37,670 nucleotides of DNA from Terriglobia bacterium. GTDB lineage: Bacteria > Acidobacteriota > Terriglobia > Terriglobales > Acidobacteriaceae. The DNA lies in contig JAIQFA010000051.1 of assembly GCA_020073525.1 (NCBI GenBank), positions 1-37,670 of the forward strand, given 5' to 3'. A model generated the notes under the pieces. The model was not told the DNA's origin and did not search any database. It saw only the letters and a list, made by a program, of their open reading frames with translations. Shown piece after piece: positions 16,728-24,292 of this stretch. Positions within the stretch are counted from its first letter, which is position 1; each line of letters begins with the position of its first letter. A program made the position numbers and the translations under genes.

Positions 16728-17432
16728 ATGAATGTCAAGCACTATGCTGACGCCGCGGTCTCCAGAATCGCGGCGGCCATCGGTGAGCCGGCACGTGCCC
16801 GGATGCTCTACTGCCTCGTGGACGGCCATGCGCGAACGAGCACCGAGCTTGCGGTGGTCGCTGACATAGCCCCGTCAACCGCCAGCGTGCACCTGCAGCG
16901 GCTGAAGACGCAGCGACTGGTGAAGGTGTTCGCGCAGGGAAAGCATCGCTACTACAGTCTGGAAGGAGCCAATGTGGCGGCTGCGCTCGAAGCCTTGAGC
17001 GTGCTCGCCGGTGAAGTCCGCTCCTCATTCGTGCCGAATACGCCAAACCGGCTGCGCGCTGCACGAACTTGCTATGACCATATCGCAGGCACCCTGGGCG
17101 TCTCGCTGCATGACCACTTCCAGAGACTGGGCTGGCTGTCGGCCGCTGCGATGACCGGCCAAAATGCGTGCGATCTCACCGCAAGCGGAACGAAGGCGTT
17201 TCAATCTCTCGGCATTGACATCGAAGCAACTCGGACGCTACGCCGTCGTTTCGCATATGCCTGCGTAGACTGGAGTGAGCGACGGCCGCACCTCGGCGGG
17301 GCGCTGGGAGCGGCCCTGCTAAACGTCGCGCTGAAAAGAAAATGGATTCTTCAGGATCTCGACAGTCGAGCCTTAGGTGTCACAAGTCTTGGACGACGTG
17401 AAATGATGAATCGGTTTGGCCTTCAGGCGTGA
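16728..17432 (+). CDS. Long-form ArsR-family transcriptional regulator
   Basis: 234 residues. Residues about 8-85 form an ArsR winged helix (IGEPARARMLYCLVDGHARTSTELA, recognition helix near APSTASVHLQRL, wing KHRYYSLEG). The classical metal-site ELCVC is replaced by ELAVVAD, so it is not a canonical arsenic/zinc sensor. The C-terminal half carries the conserved block of long ArsR proteins: CYDHIAGTLGV and CVDWSERRPHLGGALGAALL. Such proteins usually sense organic or unknown effectors and repress an adjacent oxygenase-like or transporter gene. ATG at 16728 is preferred over upstream in-frame starts because it begins right before the domain; upstream starts would read back through the NIPSNAP gene. 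Divergent to the NIPSNAP gene, its probable target. Confidence 0.92.
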   Translation: MNVKHYADAAVSRIAAAIGEPARARMLYCLVDGHARTSTELAVVADIAPSTASVHLQRLKTQRLVKVFAQGKHRYYSLEGANVAAALEALSVLAGEVRSSFVPNTPNRLRAARTCYDHIAGTLGVSLHDHFQRLGWLSAAAMTGQNACDLTASGTKAFQSLGIDIEATRTLRRRFAYACVDWSERRPHLGGALGAALLNVALKRKWILQDLDSRALGVTSLGRREMMNRFGLQA

Positions 17433-17514
17433 AAGCCATTCGCTTGGATCAACTGCGCGGTGTTTTCGGGAAGACCAGCCCCGCGGAAATTAAGAGAGCT
17501 GGAAATAAGGTAAA

Positions 17515-17593
17515 GGCTGTGACATTGGTTATGCTCTAGCCGCCAGCTCCTGCGAGGGAGCTAAACAGCGTGGACGCATGCACCGTCACAGCC
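17515..17593. ncRNA. Possible structured RNA (long hairpin), strand uncertain
   Basis: In the 590-bp gene-free stretch 17433-18022, GGCTGTGAC (17515-17523) pairs perfectly with GTCACAGCC (17585-17593). Inside, GGT-TATGC pairs with GCATG-(C)-ACC and AGCTCC-N6-GGAGCT forms the tip (17545-17562). A further small hairpin ACCGC-TTTC-GCGGT follows near 17605-17618, then a T6 run near 17654. This resembles a structured RNA or leader, but it does not match 6S, 4.5S/SRP, tmRNA, RNase P or a riboswitch whose consensus I can recall. It could instead be a DNA palindrome. Confidence 0.3.
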
Positions 17594-17889
17594 CTTGATG
17601 CGATCACCGCTTTCGCGGTCCCAAACCCCAACTACCCCTCGCAGAGCCGTCGGTTTTTTCAGGTCTGGCTGCTCTTCCGGTTACCCTTCTGAGCTGATCA
17701 CTCAGCTTACTTCGGACTGGCAAAATTTTATTTAAGCCAACCCTTTCAGCCGTCGACGTCAGCAACCTTAGAGATTTGCTCGCGAATTGTCAATGCCGCT
17801 TTTCGGTGCAATCGACGAGTTTCGATCGATCAAAATCAAGAATTGTAACCCGTTGAATTATTGCTGGTTAATGAATGGCAGATTAATTC

Positions 17890-17918
17890 TTGTCCACTTT
17901 TCCACAATAACATCCACA
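17890..17918 (+). other. Cluster of DnaA-box-like 9-mers in AT-rich intergenic DNA
   Basis: TTTTCCACA (17898-17906) fits TTWTNCACA; TTGTCCACT (17890-17898) and ACATCCACA (17910-17918) are near matches in the same orientation. They lie in AT-rich DNA (about 17700-17960) with no gene. No dnaA, dnaN, rpmH or parA gene is adjacent, so a chromosomal origin is not supported; a titration or regulatory site, or chance, remains possible. Confidence 0.25.
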
Positions 17919-17981
17919 CCTGGTCAAAGATGTTCGTAACCAAAAATTGTCAGGGACGAACCACGCAAAGTTCTTGACGCC

Positions 17982-17995
17982 GTGAAATCGGTCAC
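17982..17995. promoter_or_regulatory. CRP/FNR-type site upstream of RNase HI-like gene
   Basis: CGTGA-AATCGG-TCACG contains GTGA-N6-TCAC, the same core as the two sites in the cytochrome c/asnA region. It ends 27 bp before the RNase HI-like start, close enough to overlap a promoter. Confidence 0.4.
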
Positions 17996-18022
17996 GCATT
18001 GTGGTTACAGCACACCAGCGCA

Positions 18023-18445
18023 ATGTCAGATCTCGTGGCCTACATCGATGGCGGCTCCCTCGGCAATCCCGGGCCGTCCGGCATTGGAGTGGTCATTGAC
18101 GGCTCCGCAAACGGCACGATCAGGATCGCCAAATGGATCGGACATCAGGACAATAATGTTGCCGAATACGTTGCGCTGCTTGAGGCGCTGCAATGTGCCC
18201 TGGGACTGAGGGCCAAGGCGCTGCACGTGTTTTCGGATTCCCAGGTAGTGGTCCGGCAGATGAGCGGGGAGTACAGCTGCCGCAGCCCGCGGCTCTATTC
18301 TCTGAATTGGATCTGCCGGAAATTGGCCCGCTCGCTCGATTTCTCTATCTCCCACGTTCGTCGTGAGAACAACACTGTGGCCAATCGTCTGGCCAGTTCG
18401 GCTGCCCGCAACGCGGAAATGCCCGCCAGTATCTGCATCGGCTAG
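18023..18445 (+). CDS. RNase HI-like protein with substituted fourth catalytic residue
   Basis: 140 residues covering one RNase H fold domain. Catalytic positions by alignment to RNase HI: D9 (YIDGGSLGNPG), E48 (NVAEYVALLEAL) and D72 (VFSDSQVVVRQM) are present. The fourth, usually Asp in an AD-x-LA motif near the C terminus, is Asn121 (NNTVANRLA, codon AAT). Bacterial stand-alone proteins of this kind remove RNA from hybrids or act in cobalamin-linked fusions; the D-to-N change may lower or alter activity. The start ATG at 18023 is chosen at the domain boundary; an in-frame ATG eight codons earlier exists. No strong Shine-Dalgarno. Isolated on the plus strand downstream of a CRP-type site. 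Confidence 0.85.
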   Translation: MSDLVAYIDGGSLGNPGPSGIGVVIDGSANGTIRIAKWIGHQDNNVAEYVALLEALQCALGLRAKALHVFSDSQVVVRQMSGEYSCRSPRLYSLNWICRKLARSLDFSISHVRRENNTVANRLASSAARNAEMPASICIG

Positions 18446-18674
18446 GCCCCAGTTTTAGCGAGTGCGAGCAGCCCGCACGACTCCCAAGCAAAGAACCCGG
18501 ATGTACCCTCCAGATTCGGTGCACAGCCCCTAAAGAGGCACCTGATTGCGAAGGACTTGCGGTATCGCTAAAGCGACACCCTGATACGGAACCTTTCTTA
18601 GGCAAAACTGTAAACGATATGCTGGTACGAAAATGAGTTTTTCAGTACACGCCGTGGCTGCGGCGTAGCGCATG

Positions 18675-19277
18675 TTAGTCCTTGCTCGGCTTCTTCGGCG
18701 TCAGGTCGCAGGCTTGTCGGACTCGGTCCAGATTCAGGCCGCTGGGAGAAAACTCCGCGATCTGCCGGCCGCTTCTCGTGGGAAGTTCCACCTTGAAGAC
18801 CTGAGCCCCGATCAAGCCTCGAGCGGTGCTCTTGTCCATGGAGAGGAAGTGGCCACGCACCCAATTCCATCCCTTGAAGTAGTTCACATCGTCAATGCGG
18901 ACTCTGACTTCCAACTGCGGCTGTCCCCAGAAGCCCGGGCGGTTCGGTGGAGGCAGTTTGACTCCGGGATTGAAGTCCGCGAGTTTGAGCTTGCCGGCGC
19001 TGCAAAACAGTACGACTCTTGGCTTGTAGTCGGGGTCCTCACGAAAATAGTTATCCGACTGGAGTTGAAATCGCACTTTGTTTGCGCCCGTCATCTTGTC
19101 GGTAGAGCTGAACTCCAGCCAGTTTCCGCCGGCACTGACTCCGTCCGACTCATCCTGATACGGAGTCAAGCCGCCGCTCTGGGCGCACGCCAATGCGGAT
19201 GCGCCAATCAAAAAGGACAAAAGAACTGCTGCCAAACCGGAATGAATTGCGTTGCGAAGCCAGCGCGATGCTTTCAA
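18675..19277 (-). CDS. Secreted protein of unknown function
   Basis: 200 residues. A signal peptide (about residues 1-32, ending ALACAQ) precedes a beta-rich domain. The segment WLEFSSTDKMTGANKVRFQL ... PRVVLFCSAGKLKLADFN has the strand order seen in VasI/TagO-like periplasmic domains, where a W-start strand, a D-K/D-x-M turn and an L-x-C strand recur; this is a visual resemblance only. The C-terminal part (QIAEFSPSGLNLDRVRQAC) ends in a basic tail. Start is TTG at 19277: GGAGG lies five bases upstream and no in-frame ATG precedes the signal peptide. Divergent from the DUF5996 gene. The 229 bp between it and the RNase HI-like gene show nothing I can name. Confidence 0.75.
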   Translation of the reverse strand: MKASRWLRNAIHSGLAAVLLSFLIGASALACAQSGGLTPYQDESDGVSAGGNWLEFSSTDKMTGANKVRFQLQSDNYFREDPDYKPRVVLFCSAGKLKLADFNPGVKLPPPNRPGFWGQPQLEVRVRIDDVNYFKGWNWVRGHFLSMDKSTARGLIGAQVFKVELPTRSGRQIAEFSPSGLNLDRVRQACDLTPKKPSKD

Positions 19278-19442
19278 GAGTTCCTCCAGACAATCACATC
19301 CCTACATATTATTGAACCCGGAAGCTGCCAAAAAGTTGCATCGAGGGTTCCCAAGCCCGCGCAGACAATACCATGGCAGAGGCGCATAATCAGACTGACC
19401 GTCGACACCAACCCGCGCGATCGCTCTCAAGGAGCTTTTTCG

Positions 19443-20342
19443 ATGAATACGATCGAGCAAGATTGGCCCGCCTTGCCGCTGGAAGAATGGGAAGCCACCT
19501 ATCGCACCCTGCACATGTGGACTCAGATCGTCGGGAAGATTCGCCTCGCCCTTGCGCCGCTGGAAAACCATTTCTGGAACGTTGCTCTCTATGTGAGCAC
19601 GCGAGGTCTGACAACCTCTCCGATTCCGTACCGCGGAACGACGTTTGAAATCCAGTTCGACCTGGTCCATCACCGCCTGGAACTCAGAACGGCTGACAGT
19701 GAGCGCGCCTTCGCGCTTTCGCCAAAGTCCGTAGCCGCTTTTTATCGGGAACTCCTTATGTTGTTGCACGGGGTTGGGATCGACGTCCACATCAATCCCA
19801 AGCCACAGGAAGTTCCCAATCCGATCCTTTTTGATCAGGATGAGACTCATGCATCGTACGATGCCGCCTATGCCTACCGCTTGTGGCGCATTCTGCGGTC
19901 GACCGACATTGTGTTGCAGGAGTTTCGCGCGCGCTTCATCGGCAAGTCGAGTCCAGTGCACTTTTTCTGGGGCAGCTTCGATTTGTGTTGCACGCGTTTT
20001 AGCGGCCGCCGGGCTCCACCTCGCAAGGGCATTATCACGTCCGAATCCTACTCGCATGAATGCAGCAGTGTGGGCTGGTGGCCGGGCGGCGGAGACGTGG
20101 CTGGACCGGCGTTCTACGCCTACACGGCTCCGGAGCCGGCGGGTTGCGGCGAGCAAGGGGTTCGGCCAGCCGGCGCGCTGTATCAGGGCAAGCTGCATGA
20201 GTTTGTGCTGATGTACGACGATGTGCGTCGCGCCACATCTCCGCGAGCGGAAATTCTTGAGTTTGCGCAGAGCGCGTACGAAGCCGGCGCGAATCTTGCG
20301 GGCTGGGATCGTGGGGCTCTTGAACGGCAGCCGCCCGTTTGA
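19443..20342 (+). CDS. DUF5996-family protein
   Basis: 299 residues. The family blocks are clear: WPALPLEEWEATYRTLHMWTQIVGKIRLAL at the start, NHFWNVALYVSTRGLTTSPIPY, FEIQFDLVHH, VHFFWGSFDLCCTRFSGRRAPP and HECSSVGWWPGGG, near the usual family length. Function is unknown; members look like cytosolic single-domain enzymes with conserved His/Trp/Asp residues. ATG at 19443 has AAGGAG nine bases upstream. The frame stays open far upstream, but that part is antisense to the secreted-protein gene and carries no family sequence. It is followed after 49 bp by tRNA-Leu. Confidence 0.92.
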   Translation: MNTIEQDWPALPLEEWEATYRTLHMWTQIVGKIRLALAPLENHFWNVALYVSTRGLTTSPIPYRGTTFEIQFDLVHHRLELRTADSERAFALSPKSVAAFYRELLMLLHGVGIDVHINPKPQEVPNPILFDQDETHASYDAAYAYRLWRILRSTDIVLQEFRARFIGKSSPVHFFWGSFDLCCTRFSGRRAPPRKGIITSESYSHECSSVGWWPGGGDVAGPAFYAYTAPEPAGCGEQGVRPAGALYQGKLHEFVLMYDDVRRATSPRAEILEFAQSAYEAGANLAGWDRGALERQPPV

Positions 20343-20391
20343 ATCTTCGGCAAAATTCCAGTTCTCGAATAGAATAAATCAGGTTCGCATC

Positions 20392-20480
20392 GCCCGGATG
20401 GCGAAACTGGCAGACGCACGGGACTTAAAATCCCGGGTCCTTAACCGGACGTGACGGTTCGATTCCGTCTCCGGGCACCA
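20392..20480 (+). tRNA. tRNA-Leu, anticodon UAA
   Basis: 89-nt class II tRNA. Acceptor arms GCCCGGA (20392-20398) and TCCGGGC (20470-20476) pair perfectly; discriminator A and encoded CCA follow (20477-20480). Anticodon arm CGGGA-CTTAAAA-TCCCG gives UAA, reading UUA/UUG. A long variable arm (about GTCCTTAACCGGAC) and the T arm with GGTTCGATTCC are present, as expected for leucine. Confidence 0.97.
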
Positions 20481-20509
20481 TTTCAGTTCCTTACTCGCTG
20501 ACACCACAA

Positions 20510-20672
20510 TCACTGGCGTTCACTCTGAGATTCGTGCGGGTCGCTTTCGGGTTCGAGCGTTACCGCGATGTTCTTCGCCGCGACACCTTCCGGCAGGAAG
20601 ATTCACGACCATCGCGCTGTCCCGGGCATCCGGCTTGAACAGGTCGGCGAATCCGTTGTTGTTGATTTTCCT
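20510..20672 (-). pseudogene. Remnant of an RskA-type anti-sigma factor C terminus, frameshifted
   Basis: Between the tRNA and gpsA, one minus-strand frame reads GFADLFKPDARDSAMVVNLPAG and the next frame continues GVAAKNIAVTLEPESDPHES to a TGA at 20510-20512. Joined by removing one A, this matches the conserved end of anti-sigma-K (RskA-type) periplasmic domains (…GLF-x-P-D-x2-G-x-A-x-V … LPAGVAAK-x-x-AVTLEP). Upstream of about 20672 the frame closes and no membrane span or zinc finger is seen, so only the tail survives. A single sequencing indel cannot explain the missing N-terminal part. Confidence 0.65.
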
Positions 20673-20702
20673 AAGACTGCGACCTGACACCTAAGACCTT
20701 GT

Positions 20703-21716
20703 TTAGTAGATTTCGGATCTTGCCGCGCGCGTCATCAGGTCTTCGATAGCCTGGTGCGGCGATTTGCCGTCTTCCAGGATGGCGTACATCTGCTCGGTAA
20801 TCGGCATCTCGACGTTCTTTTTGCGGGCTAATCCGACTGCGGCTTTGGTGGTGAAAACGCCTTCGGCGACTGCCCCATGCATGCCGGCTATGATGTCGGA
20901 CAGTTTGCGACCCTTGCCGAGTTCGACGCCGACGCTGCGATTGCGCGAAAGATCTCCCGTGCAGGTCAGAACCAAGTCGCCCAATCCGGCGAGTCCAGCC
21001 ATGGTATCGAGGCGGCCACCGCAGGCGACGACCAGGCGCGCCACTTCGGCGAGTCCGCGGGTGATCAGGGCCGCTACCGAGTTGTGGCCGAGGCCGAGGC
21101 CATCGCAGACGCCCGCAGCGATGGCGATGATGTTCTTCAGCGCGCCGCCTAACTCCACTCCAATCACGTCGTCGTTGGTATAGACGCGAAAGCGGGAATC
21201 ATTGAACGCTTTCTGCACGGCGCGCGTCACCTCGCCGTCGACGGATGCCACAGTCACGGCGGTGGGATCGCCGCGCGCGACTTCCTTGGCGAACGAAGGG
21301 CCACTGAGCGCCGCCACGCGGGGAGTGAACCTGCGGCTGCGCAAGACGTCGGCGATCACTTCGGTCATGCGCAGCAAAGTCCCATCTTCCAACCCCTTGG
21401 TGCAGCTGACAATAAGCGTCTCCGGACGGAGCACAGGCGCCATGCGTTCGAATAGAACTCGACAATGCTGCGACGGCATGACACTGACGACGATCTCCGC
21501 GGCATCGAGCGCGGTGTTCAGATCAGTCGTCGCTTCAATCGATTTTGGGAGGAGGAACCCGGGCAGGAAGTGTTCGTTGATTCGGCTTCTGGCGATGCTC
21601 TCGGAAACTTCCAGTTCGTTGGCCCAGAGCCGGACCTGGTGAGTCTCTTTACGTCCGAGGACGATGGCCAGTGCCGTGCCCCAGGCGCCTGCTCCGATGA
21701 CGGCAACGCGGCTCAT
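20703..21716 (-). CDS. gpsA: Glycerol-3-phosphate dehydrogenase [NAD(P)+]
   Basis: Reduces dihydroxyacetone phosphate to sn-glycerol-3-phosphate, the backbone precursor for phospholipids, in the cytoplasm. 337 residues, the normal length. The N terminus VAVIGAGAWGTALA is the GxGxxG nucleotide-binding fold; later blocks VSCTKGLE, ALSGPSFAKEVA, GVELGGALKNIIAIAAG and GLGHNSVAALITRGLAEV carry the substrate and catalytic Lys region. ATG at 21716 overlaps the plsY stop as ATGA; the longer open frame is only read-through of the plsY region. Grouping with plsY, the first acyltransferase of the pathway, makes biochemical sense: GpsA makes the substrate PlsY acylates. Confidence 0.97.
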   Translation of the reverse strand: MSRVAVIGAGAWGTALAIVLGRKETHQVRLWANELEVSESIARSRINEHFLPGFLLPKSIEATTDLNTALDAAEIVVSVMPSQHCRVLFERMAPVLRPETLIVSCTKGLEDGTLLRMTEVIADVLRSRRFTPRVAALSGPSFAKEVARGDPTAVTVASVDGEVTRAVQKAFNDSRFRVYTNDDVIGVELGGALKNIIAIAAGVCDGLGLGHNSVAALITRGLAEVARLVVACGGRLDTMAGLAGLGDLVLTCTGDLSRNRSVGVELGKGRKLSDIIAGMHGAVAEGVFTTKAAVGLARKKNVEMPITEQMYAILEDGKSPHQAIEDLMTRAARSEIY

Positions 21717-22366
21717 CTGCGGGTTGCTCCTAATGTTCCTGAGTCTGCGCCTGAATTTGTTGCGGACTTCTTGCGCAACTTGGGTTCGGCGCCTGCGACG
21801 AGACGGCCGATGTTTTGGCGATGCTTCCAGATGACGAGTGCCGACACCAGCGCGATGAACATCAATTGCCGCGAGTCCACGTATTCGTGAAAGGCCCAGG
21901 TCAGCAGCGGAAAAGCCGTCGCCACAGCGACCGACGCGAGCGAGACGTAACGGAAGGCAACGGCGATCAACAAGAACAGGATCACCATGCACAAAACGGA
22001 TTTCGGCGTGAGCAGAACAAAAGCTCCCAGGCTGGTGGCCACGCCCTTGCCGCCTCGGAACTTGAGCCAGACGGGGAACAGATGTCCGACCACGGCGAAG
22101 AACGCTGCCGCAGTCATAATGAGCCGCTGCTGCGGCCCGCTGAAGAGCATGCGCGCGACCAGAACAGCAGTCAGACCTTTGGCGGCGTCGAGCACCAGAG
22201 TTGCAACCCCGAGTGCGGGGGACTTGCGGGCCACGTTCGTCGCGCCGATGTTGCCGCTGCCGCTTGCGCGCACATCTTCGCCCGTGAACATCCGTACCAG
22301 CAGATAACCAAACGGGATGGATCCCAAGAGGTAGCCCACGACGGCGGTGATGAGGTAGGGCATCAT
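21713..22366 (-). CDS. plsY: Acyl-phosphate:glycerol-3-phosphate acyltransferase
   Basis: Integral membrane enzyme that transfers the acyl group from acyl-phosphate to glycerol-3-phosphate to make lysophosphatidate. 217 residues with about five membrane spans. Family motifs are all present: GSIPFGYLLVR, the loop SGSGNIGATNVAR (motif 1), HLFPVWLKFRGGKGVATSLG (motif 2) and IWKHRQNIGRL (motif 3). Two consecutive ATG codons (22366 and 22363) open the frame. It ends in a 4-bp overlap with gpsA. The tail after motif 3 (about 25 residues, Ala/Arg-rich) is longer than in many members. Confidence 0.96.
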   Translation of the reverse strand: MMPYLITAVVGYLLGSIPFGYLLVRMFTGEDVRASGSGNIGATNVARKSPALGVATLVLDAAKGLTAVLVARMLFSGPQQRLIMTAAAFFAVVGHLFPVWLKFRGGKGVATSLGAFVLLTPKSVLCMVILFLLIAVAFRYVSLASVAVATAFPLLTWAFHEYVDSRQLMFIALVSALVIWKHRQNIGRLVAGAEPKLRKKSATNSGADSGTLGATRR

Positions 22367-22372
22367 GTTTGT

Positions 22373-22975
22373 CTATCTATGTTGAAGAGATCGCAACGGA
22401 AAGCGTTGGAGCTTCGTATACTTCGATCCTTTCGGTGACAGCTGGCTCTGATAAAGAATAAACTCGTGGGCCGTCACCGTGCCGAAATCAAGCTCGCCCA
22501 TGGCGGCGAGACGTTTTTCGAGCACGGCGAAGGTTGTGTTGGGGCCGTCGCCTTTGCGCCATTTCGGCGATCCCGAACTTCTTCCGGCGCCGGCCCGCGC
22601 GAGAGTTAGATGCGGACTGAAAGGCCGGTCCTCGCGGGGAATGCCGAGTTCGGATGTGGCCATATCGATGCTCTCTGCCAGTGCGGCGAGTTGCCCTTGA
22701 ATTCCGATCCAGAATACGCGCGGAGCCTTTGCGGTAGGGAAGAATCCGTATCCGGCGCAGCGAATCTCGAACGCGTTGCCGTCGACCCGCCGTAAGCGTT
22801 CGGTGATGGCCTCGACCCGATCTAGCGGTTGCTCTCCGATGAATTTCAACGTGATGTGCAGCGATTCCGGGCGCGCCCAGCGAGCATCGGGCGCAAAGCC
22901 CTGGACGCCTTCGAGGAAGCGCTCGATGCGAGTGCGGATTTCAGGGGCGAGATCGATGCCGATGAATATACGCAT
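22373..22975 (-). CDS. thpR: RNA 2',3'-cyclic phosphodiesterase (ThpR/LigT)
   Basis: 2H phosphoesterase with the two H-x-T/S-x motifs: H40-I-T42 (LHITLKFIGE) and H122-L-T124 (PHLTLARAG), the usual spacing. 200 residues, typical length. Family members open 2',3'-cyclic phosphates on RNA ends and can ligate tRNA half-molecules in vitro. ATG at 22975 lies 3 bp after the cinA stop, and the stop is 6 bp before plsY, so it is inside the cinA-thpR-plsY-gpsA transcript. Confidence 0.95.
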   Translation of the reverse strand: MRIFIGIDLAPEIRTRIERFLEGVQGFAPDARWARPESLHITLKFIGEQPLDRVEAITERLRRVDGNAFEIRCAGYGFFPTAKAPRVFWIGIQGQLAALAESIDMATSELGIPREDRPFSPHLTLARAGAGRSSGSPKWRKGDGPNTTFAVLEKRLAAMGELDFGTVTAHEFILYQSQLSPKGSKYTKLQRFPLRSLQHR

Positions 22976-22978
22976 GGC

Positions 22979-24223
22979 TTACAACAACGCCCTGCGGATC
23001 ATCTCCAGCGCCTGCTGGGTGGCAAACTGGCGGATGCGCTTGCGATCCCCGGGGAAATTCCGTTCGACGACCTGTGTGCCTTCCTCTCCCGCGAGTGCGA
23101 TGTAGACCAAGCCCACGGGCTTCTGCTCGGTGCCGCCGGTCGGGCCGGCAACTCCGGTGATGCCGACTCCGTAGCTCGACAGGCAGCGCTTGCGGATGCC
23201 TTCGGCCATCGACGCCGCCACTTCGCGACTGACCGCTCCGTGCTGATTGATCAGCGCCTTGGGAACATTCGCAAATTGCGTTTTCAGTTCGTTTGAATAG
23301 ACCACGGCGCCGCCCAGAAAATAGCGCGAGCTGCCACTGAGCGACGTGATGCGCTCCGCCAGCAGGCCGCCGGTGCAGGATTCGGCTGTGGCCAACGTCA
23401 TTCCGCGCATCTGCAGCAAGTAGCTGACGATCTGCTCGATGGTTTCGCCTTTGCGCGAAAAGATCGCGTCGCCCATTTCGTCTTCGATCTTGCCGGCAAG
23501 TTCCTCGACACGAGCTTCGGCGTCGGTCTGCGAGTCCTTCCGGCAGCGGAGGTGGAGTTGGATCTCGCCTGCGCCCGCGAGGATCGTGGTCTCGACGTCG
23601 GTATAAGTTTTGTAAATCGGAGCGACCCGTGCATCCACTTGCGATTCCGGCATCATCGCCATCTTGAGGGTGCGCGTGGCGATGTACTGAGCCGGGATTC
23701 GGGCGCGCAATCGCGGGATGCATTCGTTCTCGAACAGCGCCTTGAGTTCATACGGAGGGCCGGGGAGGAGCATCAGGAGTCGTTCCTGGCCGTCATACTT
23801 TCCGGCGATCCACTGGCCGGGCGCGGTGCCGAGCGAATTGGGCAACATCGCGGCACTGGTCAAGATGTCAGCCTGCTTGGCATTGTTGGCCGACATCTTC
23901 ATGCCACGCTTGGCGAAGCGTTCCTCCAGCTTCGCTAGGAGCTGGGTTTCGCGTTGCAGCTTCAAACCCAGCGCTTCCGCCACCGCCTCGCGCGTGAGGT
24001 CATCTTCCGTGGGGCCGAGGCCGCCCGAAAAAATGATGATGTCGGAACGCCGCATGGCGAGTTTGGCGGCCGCAGTCAGTCCTTCGAGGTCGTCGCCCAC
24101 AATGCACTTGAAGCGCACTTCCACGCCCAGGTCGTTAAGTTTTTCGGTGAGGTAGAGCGAGTTCGTGTCCTGGCGATGGGGAGTGAGCAACTCAGACCCA
24201 ACGGCGATGATCTCGGCGTTCAC
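22979..24223 (-). CDS. cinA: CinA-family nicotinamide mononucleotide deamidase
   Basis: 414 residues with both usual modules: an N-terminal MoaB/MogA-like domain (about 1-170; VGSELLTPHRQDTNS, FSGGLGPTEDD) and a C-terminal amidohydrolase-like domain (about 255-410; ATAESCTGGLLAERIT, GVGITGVAGPTGGTEQKPVGLVYIAL). In characterised members the C-terminal part deamidates NMN for pyridine nucleotide recycling and the N-terminal part hydrolyses ADP-ribose. GTG start at 24223 with no clear Shine-Dalgarno, but the family N terminus (NAEIIAVGSELL) begins there. First gene of the cinA-thpR-plsY-gpsA group. Confidence 0.96.
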   Translation of the reverse strand: MNAEIIAVGSELLTPHRQDTNSLYLTEKLNDLGVEVRFKCIVGDDLEGLTAAAKLAMRRSDIIIFSGGLGPTEDDLTREAVAEALGLKLQRETQLLAKLEERFAKRGMKMSANNAKQADILTSAAMLPNSLGTAPGQWIAGKYDGQERLLMLLPGPPYELKALFENECIPRLRARIPAQYIATRTLKMAMMPESQVDARVAPIYKTYTDVETTILAGAGEIQLHLRCRKDSQTDAEARVEELAGKIEDEMGDAIFSRKGETIEQIVSYLLQMRGMTLATAESCTGGLLAERITSLSGSSRYFLGGAVVYSNELKTQFANVPKALINQHGAVSREVAASMAEGIRKRCLSSYGVGITGVAGPTGGTEQKPVGLVYIALAGEEGTQVVERNFPGDRKRIRQFATQQALEMIRRALL

Positions 24224-24292
24224 GGTAAAAGTGTAAATGAACGGGGATCGATTATCAGGTCTTGTCAGTTACACAATTTGTGGAGAGTCGAT

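Noticed and set aside
17515..17593. 6S, 4.5S/SRP, tmRNA, RNase P or a known riboswitch
   Set aside because: None of the conserved core sequences of these RNAs is present on either strand; kept only as an unknown hairpin.
17890..17918. Chromosomal origin of replication
   Set aside because: Only one exact DnaA box and none of the usual origin genes nearby.
18672..19442. N-terminal extension of the DUF5996 frame
   Set aside because: It lies antisense to the secreted-protein gene; DUF5996 sequence begins at 19443, which has its own AAGGAG.
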